Shown here: positions 1 to 8,990 of the stretch, one piece after another
How positions within the stretch are numbered: the stretch's first letter is position 1
Layout of the letters: each line of letters starts with the position of its first letter
Assembly: GCA_018673215.1 (NCBI GenBank)
Contig: JABHDE010000011.1
Location: 1 to 38,591, forward strand
Origin: Formosa sp.
Lineage (GTDB): Bacteria > Bacteroidota > Bacteroidia > Flavobacteriales > Flavobacteriaceae
Direction: 5' to 3'
Length of the DNA stretch: 38,591 nt
Position numbers and translations under genes: made by a program
The notes under the pieces: generated by a model
What the model saw: only the letters and a program-made list of their open reading frames with translations
What the model was told of the DNA's origin: nothing
The model's database searches: none

Positions 1-21
1 GGATTCTTCTCTGTATGACAT
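1..21 (-). CDS. possible 5' end of a further gene of the glucan locus (cut by window edge)
   Basis: An ATG at 21..19 on the minus strand opens a frame reading MSYREES to the window edge. It lies about 20 bases after the stop of the MFS-GH17 gene, the spacing seen between other genes of this operon. Only seven codons are visible, so no product can be named. It may be the next gene of the operon or a chance ATG. Confidence 0.25.
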
Positions 22-41
22 CTCAAGTATATTATTTTCAG

Positions 42-2381
42 TTAATTATATTTTAATTTTTCGTTTTTATCCCAAATTCCCCAACGCGCTCCTACATCTC
101 CTTCGTGATGCACTTTCCAAGACTCATCAAATGATGAAAAATAGAAAAATGGTATTTTATTTTTATTGGCCCAATTGGACGTTTCTATAAAATACCTCAT
201 TGCATTTATTTCGGTTGGGATTGCTGACTCTAAACTATCGCCTTGATTTGGCCAGCCTGTTTCTGTAATAATGACTGGTTTTCCATTGGAAACTAGCTGT
301 GTAACAGCATACATTTGTTTTAAATAAGTTGTTGATTGATCAATATTACAACCTTCCCAAAACGGGTAGCAATTTACTAAAATAACGTCACATGCGTCTA
401 TAAGTTCTGATCTTTTTACAAACTGATAATAGGCATCAACATAGCCTACAGGAATGCCTGGTAATGCTTCTTTTACTCTGTTGATATAAGCAATCAATTC
501 TTCTTCAGTAAGTTCTTCACGCATTAAGGCTTCATTTCCTACGACTGCGATATCAACAAAACCAGATTTACCTAGCTTTATGAGTGCATTTATTTCTGTT
601 TCGTTTTGAGTTTTATCATCTCCAATCCAAGCACCAACCATGGTCTTAAGCTCTTTTTGTTGAGCCACTTTTGGAATGAGTTCATTTCCATCAGTACAAG
701 AGAAAGAACGCACCCATTGAGTATAAGGCGCTATGACTTCCATACGTTTAGTAATTTGAGATTCAGATAATTGATCTCCAATGTTTTGACCCTCTAAATA
801 CGGACTAAAACACAAACCGTGCAAACCATTATTTAATGTTTTGGAAAATAAGGCTATAATTTCTGAATCGGTTTTTGATGAAAAATCAGTATGAGAAGAG
901 TTATCTATTTTTAAATCAGAGCTTAGCAACGACGCTAGTTTATCTGTTTGGTAAAACGATGTTGGTTTCTGTTCAGACTTGATTCGTTTGTCCAATTCCG
1001 CACGTACTTCTCCAGCACTTTCTTCAGTGACGCTATATCCTCGCATTACAAACATAGCAATTACGGTTCCTAAGATAGGAATTCCAGAAAACGATAATCG
1101 TAATCCATCAACGGCTCCTTCGGGTTGGACAGAAACTCCTGAATCGAAACCAACCGAACTCATAATTACGCCACTTAGTCCACCTGCAATTGCAAAACCA
1201 AATTTGACCATCAACCAATAGATAGCTCCAAAAGTACCTTCTCTTCTCAGCCCTGTATTGAGTTCATCTAAATCAATCACATCGGCTGTCATAGACATCA
1301 TTAATAAAAATAAACTTCCAATACCAAAGGAGAAAAAAGGAAGTGCAAAAATAAACATATAGGGTTTTCCTGGTATAAAGAGAAACCAAAGCATCAAATA
1401 CCCTAAAACAGATATTCCTTGTGAAATCAAAAAGGCCTTCTTTTTTCCCATCAATTTAGACATTTTAGCCACGATAGGAATCACTAAAAAGGTGGTACCG
1501 AGAGCTCCTAAGCAGCCAAAAAGTGTCGGCCAAATTCCAGCTGCTCCAGCATCACCTTCAAAGAGGTGATAAACAATAATAAAGAATGAAAATGAGGCAA
1601 TCGTCATAAATGCGTTGTACACTAAAAAAGTAGCGATACATAGTTTTCTAAATGGTTTGATTTTAAAAGCACTTACAAAACCTGATCCTATTTCTTTCAA
1701 ACTATTTCCTATATTTTTTAAATTTAGAGGAGAATAGTCTTCGTCTAAAGTTGATTTACTTTTAATAAATATTCCTGGAATCATCGCACAAATAGCGGAA
1801 ATAACTCCAACCCAAATGGCAAGTGTTCGCGTCGCAACTTCTGCAGATTCAAACCACTCAGGGTCATACATAATCACCCAAAACCAAGGCGCAATTACCC
1901 AGGCCCATTGCCCTATAAATTGAGCAGTTGCCATGATGCTAGTACGTTCGTGAAAATCATTGCTCATCTCATACCCCATTGCAACATAAGGAACGCTAAA
2001 GATGGTAATTCCCAAATAAAATAGAAATGACCAAATCATAAAATAAACGAAGTTATAATCAATTCCAGCATCTTTATAAAGTTGCCACATAGCAATAAAT
2101 GAGATACACAAAATAATAGCACCAATTATCACATATGGTCGTCGTCGTCCCCATCGTGATTTTGTGTTATCTGAGATATATCCCATAATAGGGTCTGTAA
2201 AGCTATCGAAGAGTCTTGGGAAAAAATAAATAACACCCCACATCCAACCCGGAAAACCTAAATCTTGAACCAAAACAACCATAAATATACCTAAAGCAGC
2301 TGGAAACATTTGATTAGCAAGCATACCTATACCAAAGGCTACTTTTTGGCCGAATGGTACTTTTTCTAAATTTATAGACAT
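42..2381 (-). CDS. GPH/MFS sugar symporter fused to a C-terminal GH17 beta-glucanase domain
   Basis: A 779-residue protein in two parts. Residues 1 to about 460 are a polytopic membrane transporter with roughly 12 hydrophobic segments. It shows hallmarks of the glycoside-pentoside-hexuronide:cation symporter (MelB-like) family, including RLFDSFTDPIMGYISD near residue 56 and the basic loop RWGRRRP at about 76-82. Residues about 480-779 form a GH17 domain with the acid/base motif VVGNEAL (E617) and nucleophile motif ITETGWP (E707). There is no signal peptide between the parts. GPH carriers have both termini in the cytoplasm, so the GH17 domain should face the cytoplasm and could act on beta-1,3-gluco-oligosaccharides as they enter (inference). 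It is the last complete gene visible in the glucan operon, after the GH30 gene. The single uninterrupted frame and intact catalytic pair argue against a sequencing fusion. Confidence 0.88.
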   Translation of the reverse strand: MSINLEKVPFGQKVAFGIGMLANQMFPAALGIFMVVLVQDLGFPGWMWGVIYFFPRLFDSFTDPIMGYISDNTKSRWGRRRPYVIIGAIILCISFIAMWQLYKDAGIDYNFVYFMIWSFLFYLGITIFSVPYVAMGYEMSNDFHERTSIMATAQFIGQWAWVIAPWFWVIMYDPEWFESAEVATRTLAIWVGVISAICAMIPGIFIKSKSTLDEDYSPLNLKNIGNSLKEIGSGFVSAFKIKPFRKLCIATFLVYNAFMTIASFSFFIIVYHLFEGDAGAAGIWPTLFGCLGALGTTFLVIPIVAKMSKLMGKKKAFLISQGISVLGYLMLWFLFIPGKPYMFIFALPFFSFGIGSLFLLMMSMTADVIDLDELNTGLRREGTFGAIYWLMVKFGFAIAGGLSGVIMSSVGFDSGVSVQPEGAVDGLRLSFSGIPILGTVIAMFVMRGYSVTEESAGEVRAELDKRIKSEQKPTSFYQTDKLASLLSSDLKIDNSSHTDFSSKTDSEIIALFSKTLNNGLHGLCFSPYLEGQNIGDQLSESQITKRMEVIAPYTQWVRSFSCTDGNELIPKVAQQKELKTMVGAWIGDDKTQNETEINALIKLGKSGFVDIAVVGNEALMREELTEEELIAYINRVKEALPGIPVGYVDAYYQFVKRSELIDACDVILVNCYPFWEGCNIDQSTTYLKQMYAVTQLVSNGKPVIITETGWPNQGDSLESAIPTEINAMRYFIETSNWANKNKIPFFYFSSFDESWKVHHEGDVGARWGIWDKNEKLKYN

Positions 2382-2420
2382 AGAGAATTGGTTTTTAGTT
2401 TGTGTGTGTTAGTTTGTGTA

Positions 2421-3908
2421 TTATTTTGGTACTACTATAGTTTGAATTGCTTGGGGTTGTATGGTTATTAATTTTGAAGTTTTTCCTAAAGAAAGTTCAA
2501 AGGATTTTAGTTCTTTTCCTTCGTTAAAAACGACTATAGCAATAGACCCATCTGGGTTTTGTGCAGCTGTAACTTGTAAGTCTGCATCCGTTTTATCTAA
2601 ACCAATCACTTTTGCTCCTGGTCGGATGTATTTACTAAAATGTGCCATCGTGTAGTAGAGTGGCGTAAAGTATACTTCATCGTTGTCTGGATCGACAATT
2701 ACTGGGGCTACACACCAGTTTTTAAACCAGTTTGGGCCCCCTTGTCTGTCTAAGACCATATTCCAATCTACCCAACCATCGACCCAATTGTTTAGGCATC
2801 CAATAATGTCTCGTGCATACCTGTTGACTGGAGCATATTTTGGGTGTAAATATTTTTTAGCGGGTTCTCTCCAGTCGTAACCCCAATCTGTGGCCTCTTT
2901 TGACCAGTACCATTTGTCATCTTGCCATTTTGGTATTTCAGAGTCTATACAACCTTCGGTTTCGATTAAATATTTGTTGGGTGCCTTTTCATGTGCATAC
3001 TGTAAAGCTTTTGGGAAAAAGTCGTAAGTACTTTCATACCAATGGATTGCAGTTCCTGAATAATACTTGGAAGTAGCCTCATTTTCATACATTACATCTA
3101 CCCACTCTTTTAAACCATCTCTATTTTGATCGTATCCTAAAATTTTAATCTCTGATTTACCTAGTTCTTCAAGTTTTGGACCTAAATGGTTTTGCACAAA
3201 ATCTGTTTCTTCTTCTGGTGAAAAATGCATACTCTCCCAGTTATTGCCATTTCCATGAGGTTCATTTACGGGTGTTAATCCCCAAATATCAATGCCTTCA
3301 GATTTATAGGCCTCCAAATACTTAGAAAAAAACAAGGCAAAGGAATCATAGTATTCTGGAAGTAATTTTCCACCAACATATTGTTTATTATCTTTCATCC
3401 ATGGCGGTGCAGTCCAAGGGGATGCTATGATATTGAAGCCCTCTTTTGAGATTGCCAAAGCATCTTTTATCATTGGAATTAAATCATCTTTATCTTCTTT
3501 GATACTAAAATGTTCTAGCGTCATATCGTCTGCAATAGGTGCATATGTATAGTTATTTAATGAAAAATCGCAGGAACTTATATGGGTTCGCGTCAATGAA
3601 TAGTTAGCGCCATCTTCACTAAAATAAGCTTCAAGTATTTTAGTTCTGTTTTTTTCACTCAAACGATTTAGTAAGTAGGCTGAAGATTCGGTGAATGAGC
3701 CTCCGAAACCAGTAATAGTTTGAAATGTTTTTTCAGGATTCAATTGGATTTTAGAAGGGTGTTCAGAAAATTCAAATTCTGACACTTGAGTTAACTTATT
3801 CCCCTGTTCAGAAGTTTCATAAACTGTAACTTCTAGAGATTGATTGGAGGTGCAGGCTGTGAGCATTGCGAATATAATTAAAAAATGATATATTTTTAAA
3901 TGTTTCAT
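2421..3908 (-). CDS. GH30 family beta-glucosidase/beta-1,6-glucanase lipoprotein
   Basis: A 495-residue exported lipoprotein. The N-terminal hydrophobic segment ends in a lipobox, with C19 as the lipidated residue. The catalytic barrel carries the GH30 acid/base motif LTPVNEP (E216) and a nucleophile candidate in IETEGC (E318). Other family landmarks are TGFGGSFTESSA at about 66-77 and SPWTAPPWMK at about 163-172. The C-terminal beta domain runs from about 430 to the end. GH30 enzymes in marine laminarin loci remove beta-1,6-linked glucose branches, which fits the neighbouring GH16, GH17 and GH149-like genes. It follows the GH17 lipoprotein gene by one base and is probably co-translated with it. 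Subfamily and exo or endo mode are not resolved. Cellular side (periplasm-facing or surface) cannot be read from the sequence. Confidence 0.9.
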   Translation of the reverse strand: MKHLKIYHFLIIFAMLTACTSNQSLEVTVYETSEQGNKLTQVSEFEFSEHPSKIQLNPEKTFQTITGFGGSFTESSAYLLNRLSEKNRTKILEAYFSEDGANYSLTRTHISSCDFSLNNYTYAPIADDMTLEHFSIKEDKDDLIPMIKDALAISKEGFNIIASPWTAPPWMKDNKQYVGGKLLPEYYDSFALFFSKYLEAYKSEGIDIWGLTPVNEPHGNGNNWESMHFSPEEETDFVQNHLGPKLEELGKSEIKILGYDQNRDGLKEWVDVMYENEATSKYYSGTAIHWYESTYDFFPKALQYAHEKAPNKYLIETEGCIDSEIPKWQDDKWYWSKEATDWGYDWREPAKKYLHPKYAPVNRYARDIIGCLNNWVDGWVDWNMVLDRQGGPNWFKNWCVAPVIVDPDNDEVYFTPLYYTMAHFSKYIRPGAKVIGLDKTDADLQVTAAQNPDGSIAIVVFNEGKELKSFELSLGKTSKLITIQPQAIQTIVVPK

Positions 3909-3909
3909 A

Positions 3910-5202
3910 TTAATGAGTCTTTATAAGTTCTTTTTTGACTGGGGGTAATTCTACTTCAAGAAATAAGGCTTCTTTGTTACCATTATAGGTTTTAGTAATA
4001 GGTTTTCCGCCACGAGTTAATCCATTAAAAACCCCTTGATCTACTAAATCCCAAAGAGCATATTTTGCTTTTCCATCTACAGTGAATAAACCAAAATGGT
4101 TTTCCGACCCACCTGGATTGTGAGCATCTTTCCATGGTTCGTCAAAGGCTTCAAAGTAGAAACATGACATTTGAGCGTCATTCGTCCATTCACGAATATA
4201 GTTGTAAAAAATAGCCTCCTTGTATTCATCGGTTGCTTTGGAGCCTTTGGAGCCATAGTAGCCATTTGAATAACTTGCCCAACCTGTTTCACCAATATGA
4301 ATTGGTTTGTCAACTCCTAAACTTTTAACATAGCTTGCTACACTATCGACTTGAGAAACGGCGTATGATTTTGCGCGTTTCATGGCTGTGTCGATACGTT
4401 TTAAACTTGACAGTTGAGTTTCATCACCAAAAATGCCCCAAAAAATAGGATTGTAATGTGTATCATGCATTGGATAGGTATGAATAGATAAGTAATCCAC
4501 AGCTTTAATCAATTTTGTAAGATCTTCTACATGGTATTGAGAATCTCCTCCACCCCATGATGCAAAATTATCTGAACTAGTTATCCAAATATCCTTAGAT
4601 AATTTCCCTGTTTGTTTTAAGGATTGTAAATGAGAAACCCATTTTAGGATTACGTTGGGTTGTACATAATAGGAGGTTGCCCATTTTACCATGGCCTCGT
4701 TTCCAACAGCAATAACTTTCACAATATCTGGGTATTCGTTTGATAGGGCTACAGCACGATCAATTTCTTCAGCGTTCTGAGCACTTTCGACATTATGGTT
4801 AACTGGCCTATCAGTCCAAGCATTTAAACAATCGATCCAAGCACCTAGCATCAAATACATTTCAAAGTTTGGATCTTCATTTTTTAGTTCGCGTATGGCT
4901 TTTAAAATATTTGATGCATGAGCTAATTGAACATTATAAGTTCGTAATATTCGAATATTCATCGCATGAAGAATTTTAATATCTTCTTTTAGCTCTCCAA
5001 TAGTTGGCTGAAAATCTCTTGATAATTTTCTATACCCTCCATAAGAGATGGCTAAGTAGTTTGAATTTCCTAATATATCTTTAGCAGTCACTTTTTTTTG
5101 TATTTGATCGTTTGGTATAATTTTTTTTGGTTGACTTTCATTGCAGGACATTATAATAAAAACAAGCAGTATTAAATTTAATATGTGTATTGTTTTTTTC
5201 AT
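3910..5202 (-). CDS. GH17 family endo-beta-1,3-glucanase-like lipoprotein
   Basis: A 430-residue lipoprotein with signal peptide and lipobox at FIIMSC (C20). The GH17 fold is marked by the acid/base motif AVGNEAM (E169) and the nucleophile motif IGETGWAS (E305), with HTYPMHD and the late aromatic motif FEAFDEPWK in expected positions. GH17 enzymes cleave or transglycosylate beta-1,3-glucan. In a laminarin locus it would shorten linear stretches after debranching (inference). It is a separate gene from the GH17 domain fused to the symporter, and the two are clearly diverged around the catalytic motifs. It lies 15 bases after the phosphorylase gene and 1 base before the GH30 gene, inside the downstream half of the operon. 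Confidence 0.88.
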   Translation of the reverse strand: MKKTIHILNLILLVFIIMSCNESQPKKIIPNDQIQKKVTAKDILGNSNYLAISYGGYRKLSRDFQPTIGELKEDIKILHAMNIRILRTYNVQLAHASNILKAIRELKNEDPNFEMYLMLGAWIDCLNAWTDRPVNHNVESAQNAEEIDRAVALSNEYPDIVKVIAVGNEAMVKWATSYYVQPNVILKWVSHLQSLKQTGKLSKDIWITSSDNFASWGGGDSQYHVEDLTKLIKAVDYLSIHTYPMHDTHYNPIFWGIFGDETQLSSLKRIDTAMKRAKSYAVSQVDSVASYVKSLGVDKPIHIGETGWASYSNGYYGSKGSKATDEYKEAIFYNYIREWTNDAQMSCFYFEAFDEPWKDAHNPGGSENHFGLFTVDGKAKYALWDLVDQGVFNGLTRGGKPITKTYNGNKEALFLEVELPPVKKELIKTH

Positions 5203-5217
5203 AACATCTCTTAGATA

Positions 5218-8200
5218 TTATTTTAATCTACCTTTTTCCAAGTTTACATTTAATTGGATGACTTCTCCATTTCGATTAAATACTTGGGTGCTTATTTCTG
5301 TATCTAAGCTTAAGTGGTTAAATGTTTTTGAAGTTCCATCACTGAAATCAACTGTTATACTATCTTCTTCTGAAATAGTATAAATAACAGGAACTTGGCA
5401 GTAGGTAAAACAAAGCGAACCTTCTGAAACAAGAATGCTATCTTTTTTGTTAGGAATAGCGATGTAATGAAAGATATTGCTTTCTTGTAAAAACTCATCC
5501 TTTCTCAACAAACGTGGACTAAATCCTAGTTTTCCATCAGATACTACCACGCCTAGTTCGCCAAAACGCGACAATACATCTTCTTTTACCTGTCCAGTCA
5601 TACCGGGTTGTTGTGCTCCTTTTCCTGCTGGCGTATGCGAATAGGCATCTGTTGGGAATGCGCCATAGAGTTGAGGAGATTTATGCACACCAATTCCTGC
5701 ATTAATTTCGTAGTAATGTTCTAGTAATTTTCCAACGGATGTTTCGTCCGATTTAGCATCCATAGCTGAATTACAAGTTTCTAGCACAGCCAACTGTAAT
5801 TTAGAAACCATGTGCCAATAAATAGAGCCTAATCCTTCATAGCCATAAAAAGTACCTGAACGACCTGTAAAAGCCTTGTGATTAAAGACTTCTTCAAAAA
5901 TTTGAAGTATTTTTGGAGTTTCTGACTTTGCAATGGCTTCATAAGAAGTTCGTGAAAGTTCTAATAAAGCCGCTTTTAGATCGTTGGAATTTTTAAAGTT
6001 TCCATTAAAATGGTGGTCACCATTAACATCTTTCTCTAAAATCTGTATGTTTCCATCAGAAACCAGCTGAACTAACAGCTCAGAGGATGTAACAGCAGCT
6101 GGCGATATTGTATTTCGCTCAATAAATCCTTTTAGTTCTTTGTATGGATACAGTAAGTAACTGTATTGATCTGGACGGAAAAGTTTACTAGCTTTCATTG
6201 CATCCAAAACAGACAAGGACTGTTTAGTTGATAAATATTTTGAACTTAAAACTGCAACTTGCCCTTCAAGCATTTCATCCAAATATGTAATTGAAATACT
6301 ATTGTTGTCGTTTATTGTCATTAAATTATACGCGTGGTATAAATTGTCTTCACGTTTATTTACTTCAATAGAGTGTTCTAAGTATTGAAGACTTACTTCA
6401 ATAAACGATTTTATATCTTGAACAGATATTTTATTTTTCCTTCCTGAGAAAGCAGCTTTATAAATCTGATCTCTATAATTACTACCTGCATTTCCTAAGG
6501 CGTCTAAAATAACTTTCCTATCTGTGTCGCTGATACGTCCAGAAAGCAAGTGTTGATTGTTTTTAAAGGTTTTAGAAATTGCATCAAAGAAAGTGACAAG
6601 CTCTTTAGAGACTTCTACGGAATCTAAATCAGATTGAACAATAACAGTATCAAAGAATTTTAAGAAACGTCTTAAATAATACAAGGTAACCATAGAAACA
6701 CCACTTCCTACTAAGGCATTGTTCGCGTCGTTCCATTCAGGACGTTGCGTATTCATCCAAATTCCTCCTTCAGGAATAAAGTTTGAAAGTTTAGCTAAAG
6801 TAGTGGCTAATATTTTTTCGATGAAATTGACTTTAACAATAAATCTATTTTCATCACGTAACAAGGCACCATCGGCTCCTAGCTCTATGCGTTGTTCTCT
6901 AATTTTATGATCTAATGCTTCATCAAATTCAATCGTATCTTTTGGGTTTTCAAGCAATGCATCGTAGCTCTTGATTTTATAAGGTACGTTGGCATACACA
7001 AACAAATCTTTATCAAAAAGAGTTGCTAATTTTCCAGGTTGATGGTTTTCAATAAACTCTAAAAATTTGAGTAAATAAATCACTTGGTGATCTCCCCAAT
7101 AACCAATATACGACCACGGGTCGTCTGGCTCTATCGTTTCCCAGTCAAATCCATCCTTAGTAACACGGTAAGGATTGTAACCGTCGAAAGTGGTTGCATT
7201 CAAAAACTTATGAATCATACTTTCTATAAAGTCAGGATACGAATGCGCTAGCGCTTCCCAATTTTGAAAAATATCACGCCAATTTCCTTCGTAATCTAAT
7301 ATTTTTGATCCATCAATTTCACTTTTGGTATTGATAGAGAATTTATTCCAAGGACGACTAGGATCCCCGTGTCGACGGCTAAATTTTAATGGCATATACT
7401 CAAAACACAAACGTCTGAAATTAGAGTCATCTACATCGTGAGCAAGTTCTTGTAAAACAGAAAGTGTGAATTTTTCTGGAAGATTCTTTATGCGATCTTC
7501 TGTCGTTCTGGCTACTTTTTTATTGGCTTTAGAAAGGTAATTTTTAAAATCCCATCTTTCAATCTGGTAATTATCATCAAAAATCCCACCTCTCATAATG
7601 TTGAATAAGGTATTAGAGAAATGACGAGTGTCTCTAAATTTGTCTGCCGATAGTTGTAAACCATCAGAAGCGGCATTTAAAGCAATTAATCTTGTAGTTC
7701 CTTTCTCAATTTTTTGGTTGATTAGATCCCATAAACCATCGTTGGCTTTAATAGTGTTGATGAGCTTTGCAATCGCAGAATGATTTTTATTGACTTCAGC
7801 GACAAGCAACCACTCTTTGTTAGCTTGTGGAGATAAAACAATTTGAGAGTTCACAAAATACGCCCCTTTCTCGGCTTTAATATCTGTTTCTTCTAAAATT
7901 TCATGTTGTTTTCTAAAGCTATCTAGTTGTAAGGAAGATAATAGATGTTTAGAATTCTCTAAACCTAAAGACCAAACAATGTTGGCTTTCAAAGCTTCAC
8001 TAGGTTCTGCTTTATCAACAATGATTGCACTTAAAGCATAAATCCCTAAACCAGAACTTTTTTCTAACTCACTTCGTTTGTATGCATCTACTAAATTACT
8101 ACTCGAGTTTTGTAGGTCGCTCCCAACACCATAAGGTAAAATATTCTGAATACCATCCAATACATTAATTTCTACTTTAGAATTCGCAGTATTGATGAGT

Positions 8201-8691
8201 TTCGATTTTTTAATAAACCCAAAAGTATTTGTAGAATTCCATTGGTACTGAAAGGTCAGTTCTAAATCATGATTAATCTCTTCAAATAAAACTTTATTTC
8301 CGTACTCATTTTTATATAAATTTCGAGTGGTATTGTACTTACCTGCAAAACGATTCGAAAACGGTTCCCATAAATGAATTTCATCATTTTTAAGGACTTG
8401 AAAGATAGATTTACTTCCTGTAATTTCTGCGGCTTCCGTAATTTTATCATCAGTGTAATAAGGAAATAACGCAAATTCTGAATTTTTTCTTCCAGCGGTT
8501 AAACTTCCATTACTCGAAATAAACATCCAGTGATTTGAATCACTAACGATACTCATAAAAAATGGCCGCATTTTGTCACTGTTAGAAATCTTGTAATAGA
8601 CTTCATTATCTATATTAACCAAGGATCCATCAATGCTTTTATCCTGATTTGCGTCTTTGCTTTTTGCTGAAAAAATAGTTTTTTTTGTCAT
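5218..8691 (-). CDS. large cytoplasmic beta-1,3-glucan phosphorylase-like protein (GH149/GH161 type)
   Basis: A 1157-residue protein with no signal peptide, so cytoplasmic. Length and layout match the GH94-related phosphorylases: an N-terminal beta-sandwich (about 25-310), then a helical (alpha/alpha)6 barrel. Visible motifs include RHGDPSRPWNKF (about 440-451), EPDDPWSYIGYWGDHQ (about 521-536) and RPEWNDANN (about 650-658). D655 in the last resembles the general-acid Asp of the WND motif in GH94 enzymes. Such enzymes use phosphate to release glucose-1-phosphate from beta-1,3-gluco-oligosaccharides, saving ATP. The laminarin-type neighbours favour beta-1,3 specificity, and GH149 is my first choice over GH161, from memory of family length and context. 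It opens the second half of the locus, just after a terminator. Product assignment is inference from motifs and context. Confidence 0.72.
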   Translation of the reverse strand: MTKKTIFSAKSKDANQDKSIDGSLVNIDNEVYYKISNSDKMRPFFMSIVSDSNHWMFISSNGSLTAGRKNSEFALFPYYTDDKITEAAEITGSKSIFQVLKNDEIHLWEPFSNRFAGKYNTTRNLYKNEYGNKVLFEEINHDLELTFQYQWNSTNTFGFIKKSKLINTANSKVEINVLDGIQNILPYGVGSDLQNSSSNLVDAYKRSELEKSSGLGIYALSAIIVDKAEPSEALKANIVWSLGLENSKHLLSSLQLDSFRKQHEILEETDIKAEKGAYFVNSQIVLSPQANKEWLLVAEVNKNHSAIAKLINTIKANDGLWDLINQKIEKGTTRLIALNAASDGLQLSADKFRDTRHFSNTLFNIMRGGIFDDNYQIERWDFKNYLSKANKKVARTTEDRIKNLPEKFTLSVLQELAHDVDDSNFRRLCFEYMPLKFSRRHGDPSRPWNKFSINTKSEIDGSKILDYEGNWRDIFQNWEALAHSYPDFIESMIHKFLNATTFDGYNPYRVTKDGFDWETIEPDDPWSYIGYWGDHQVIYLLKFLEFIENHQPGKLATLFDKDLFVYANVPYKIKSYDALLENPKDTIEFDEALDHKIREQRIELGADGALLRDENRFIVKVNFIEKILATTLAKLSNFIPEGGIWMNTQRPEWNDANNALVGSGVSMVTLYYLRRFLKFFDTVIVQSDLDSVEVSKELVTFFDAISKTFKNNQHLLSGRISDTDRKVILDALGNAGSNYRDQIYKAAFSGRKNKISVQDIKSFIEVSLQYLEHSIEVNKREDNLYHAYNLMTINDNNSISITYLDEMLEGQVAVLSSKYLSTKQSLSVLDAMKASKLFRPDQYSYLLYPYKELKGFIERNTISPAAVTSSELLVQLVSDGNIQILEKDVNGDHHFNGNFKNSNDLKAALLELSRTSYEAIAKSETPKILQIFEEVFNHKAFTGRSGTFYGYEGLGSIYWHMVSKLQLAVLETCNSAMDAKSDETSVGKLLEHYYEINAGIGVHKSPQLYGAFPTDAYSHTPAGKGAQQPGMTGQVKEDVLSRFGELGVVVSDGKLGFSPRLLRKDEFLQESNIFHYIAIPNKKDSILVSEGSLCFTYCQVPVIYTISEEDSITVDFSDGTSKTFNHLSLDTEISTQVFNRNGEVIQLNVNLEKGRLK

Positions 8692-8801
8692 TTAATTTAT
8701 TGTCAATAAACTTCTTTTAATAATTGTTTGAAGCTGTATAGTTCTTTAATATCTTTTAACTACTAGAGTTGATTGTGTTTAAAATTTTCAATTTAGGATT
8801 T

Positions 8802-8809
8802 CAAAAATA
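8802..8809 (-). promoter_or_regulatory. weak candidate -7 box for the phosphorylase transcription unit
   Basis: On the minus strand this reads TATTTTTG, matching the Bacteroidota -7 consensus TAnnTTTG. A one-mismatch -33 element (GTTG) lies at 8833-8836, but the 23-base spacing is longer than usual. It sits between the upstream terminator and the phosphorylase gene, where a promoter would be expected. The region is AT-rich, so chance is a real alternative. Confidence 0.28.
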
Positions 8810-8948
8810 AAAAAGGAAGGATAAAATCATCTCAACTTTTACCTTTTTATTGATATTTTATTTCAATTTTTTGGATAAAATAAAAATATTGGGGTTCTTT
8901 TAAGAATATGTAATTTACATCGAATATAGATGCAGTATTCACGATTTT

Positions 8949-8982
8949 AAAAAAAAGGCTAGAGAATATTTTCCCTAGCCTT
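8949..8982 (-). terminator. intrinsic terminator after the PKD/glycan-binding lipoprotein gene
   Basis: An 8-bp perfect stem (AAGGCTAG at 8955-8962, CTAGCCTT at 8975-8982) with a 12-base loop is followed, in the minus direction, by a run of T (A run at 8949-8956 on plus). It lies 8 bases after the stop codon. It divides the locus into a surface-capture unit upstream and a phosphorylase/GH17/GH30/transporter unit downstream. The rest of the 299-base gap (8692-8990) is AT-rich with no gene. Confidence 0.8.
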
Positions 8983-8990
8983 CTAAAAAT

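Noticed and set aside
979-1221. Plus-strand open frame opposite the symporter gene
   Set aside because: It is antisense to a well-supported coding region with intact family motifs; no start signal or family resemblance.
42-2381. Symporter-GH17 fusion as an assembly error or lost stop codon
   Set aside because: The frame is continuous, the linker is normal coding sequence, and both halves keep their key motifs; no frameshift trace is visible.
8262-8474. Minus-strand open frame in another frame inside the phosphorylase gene
   Set aside because: It lies wholly within the longer gene and shows no motif; the longer frame has family landmarks throughout.
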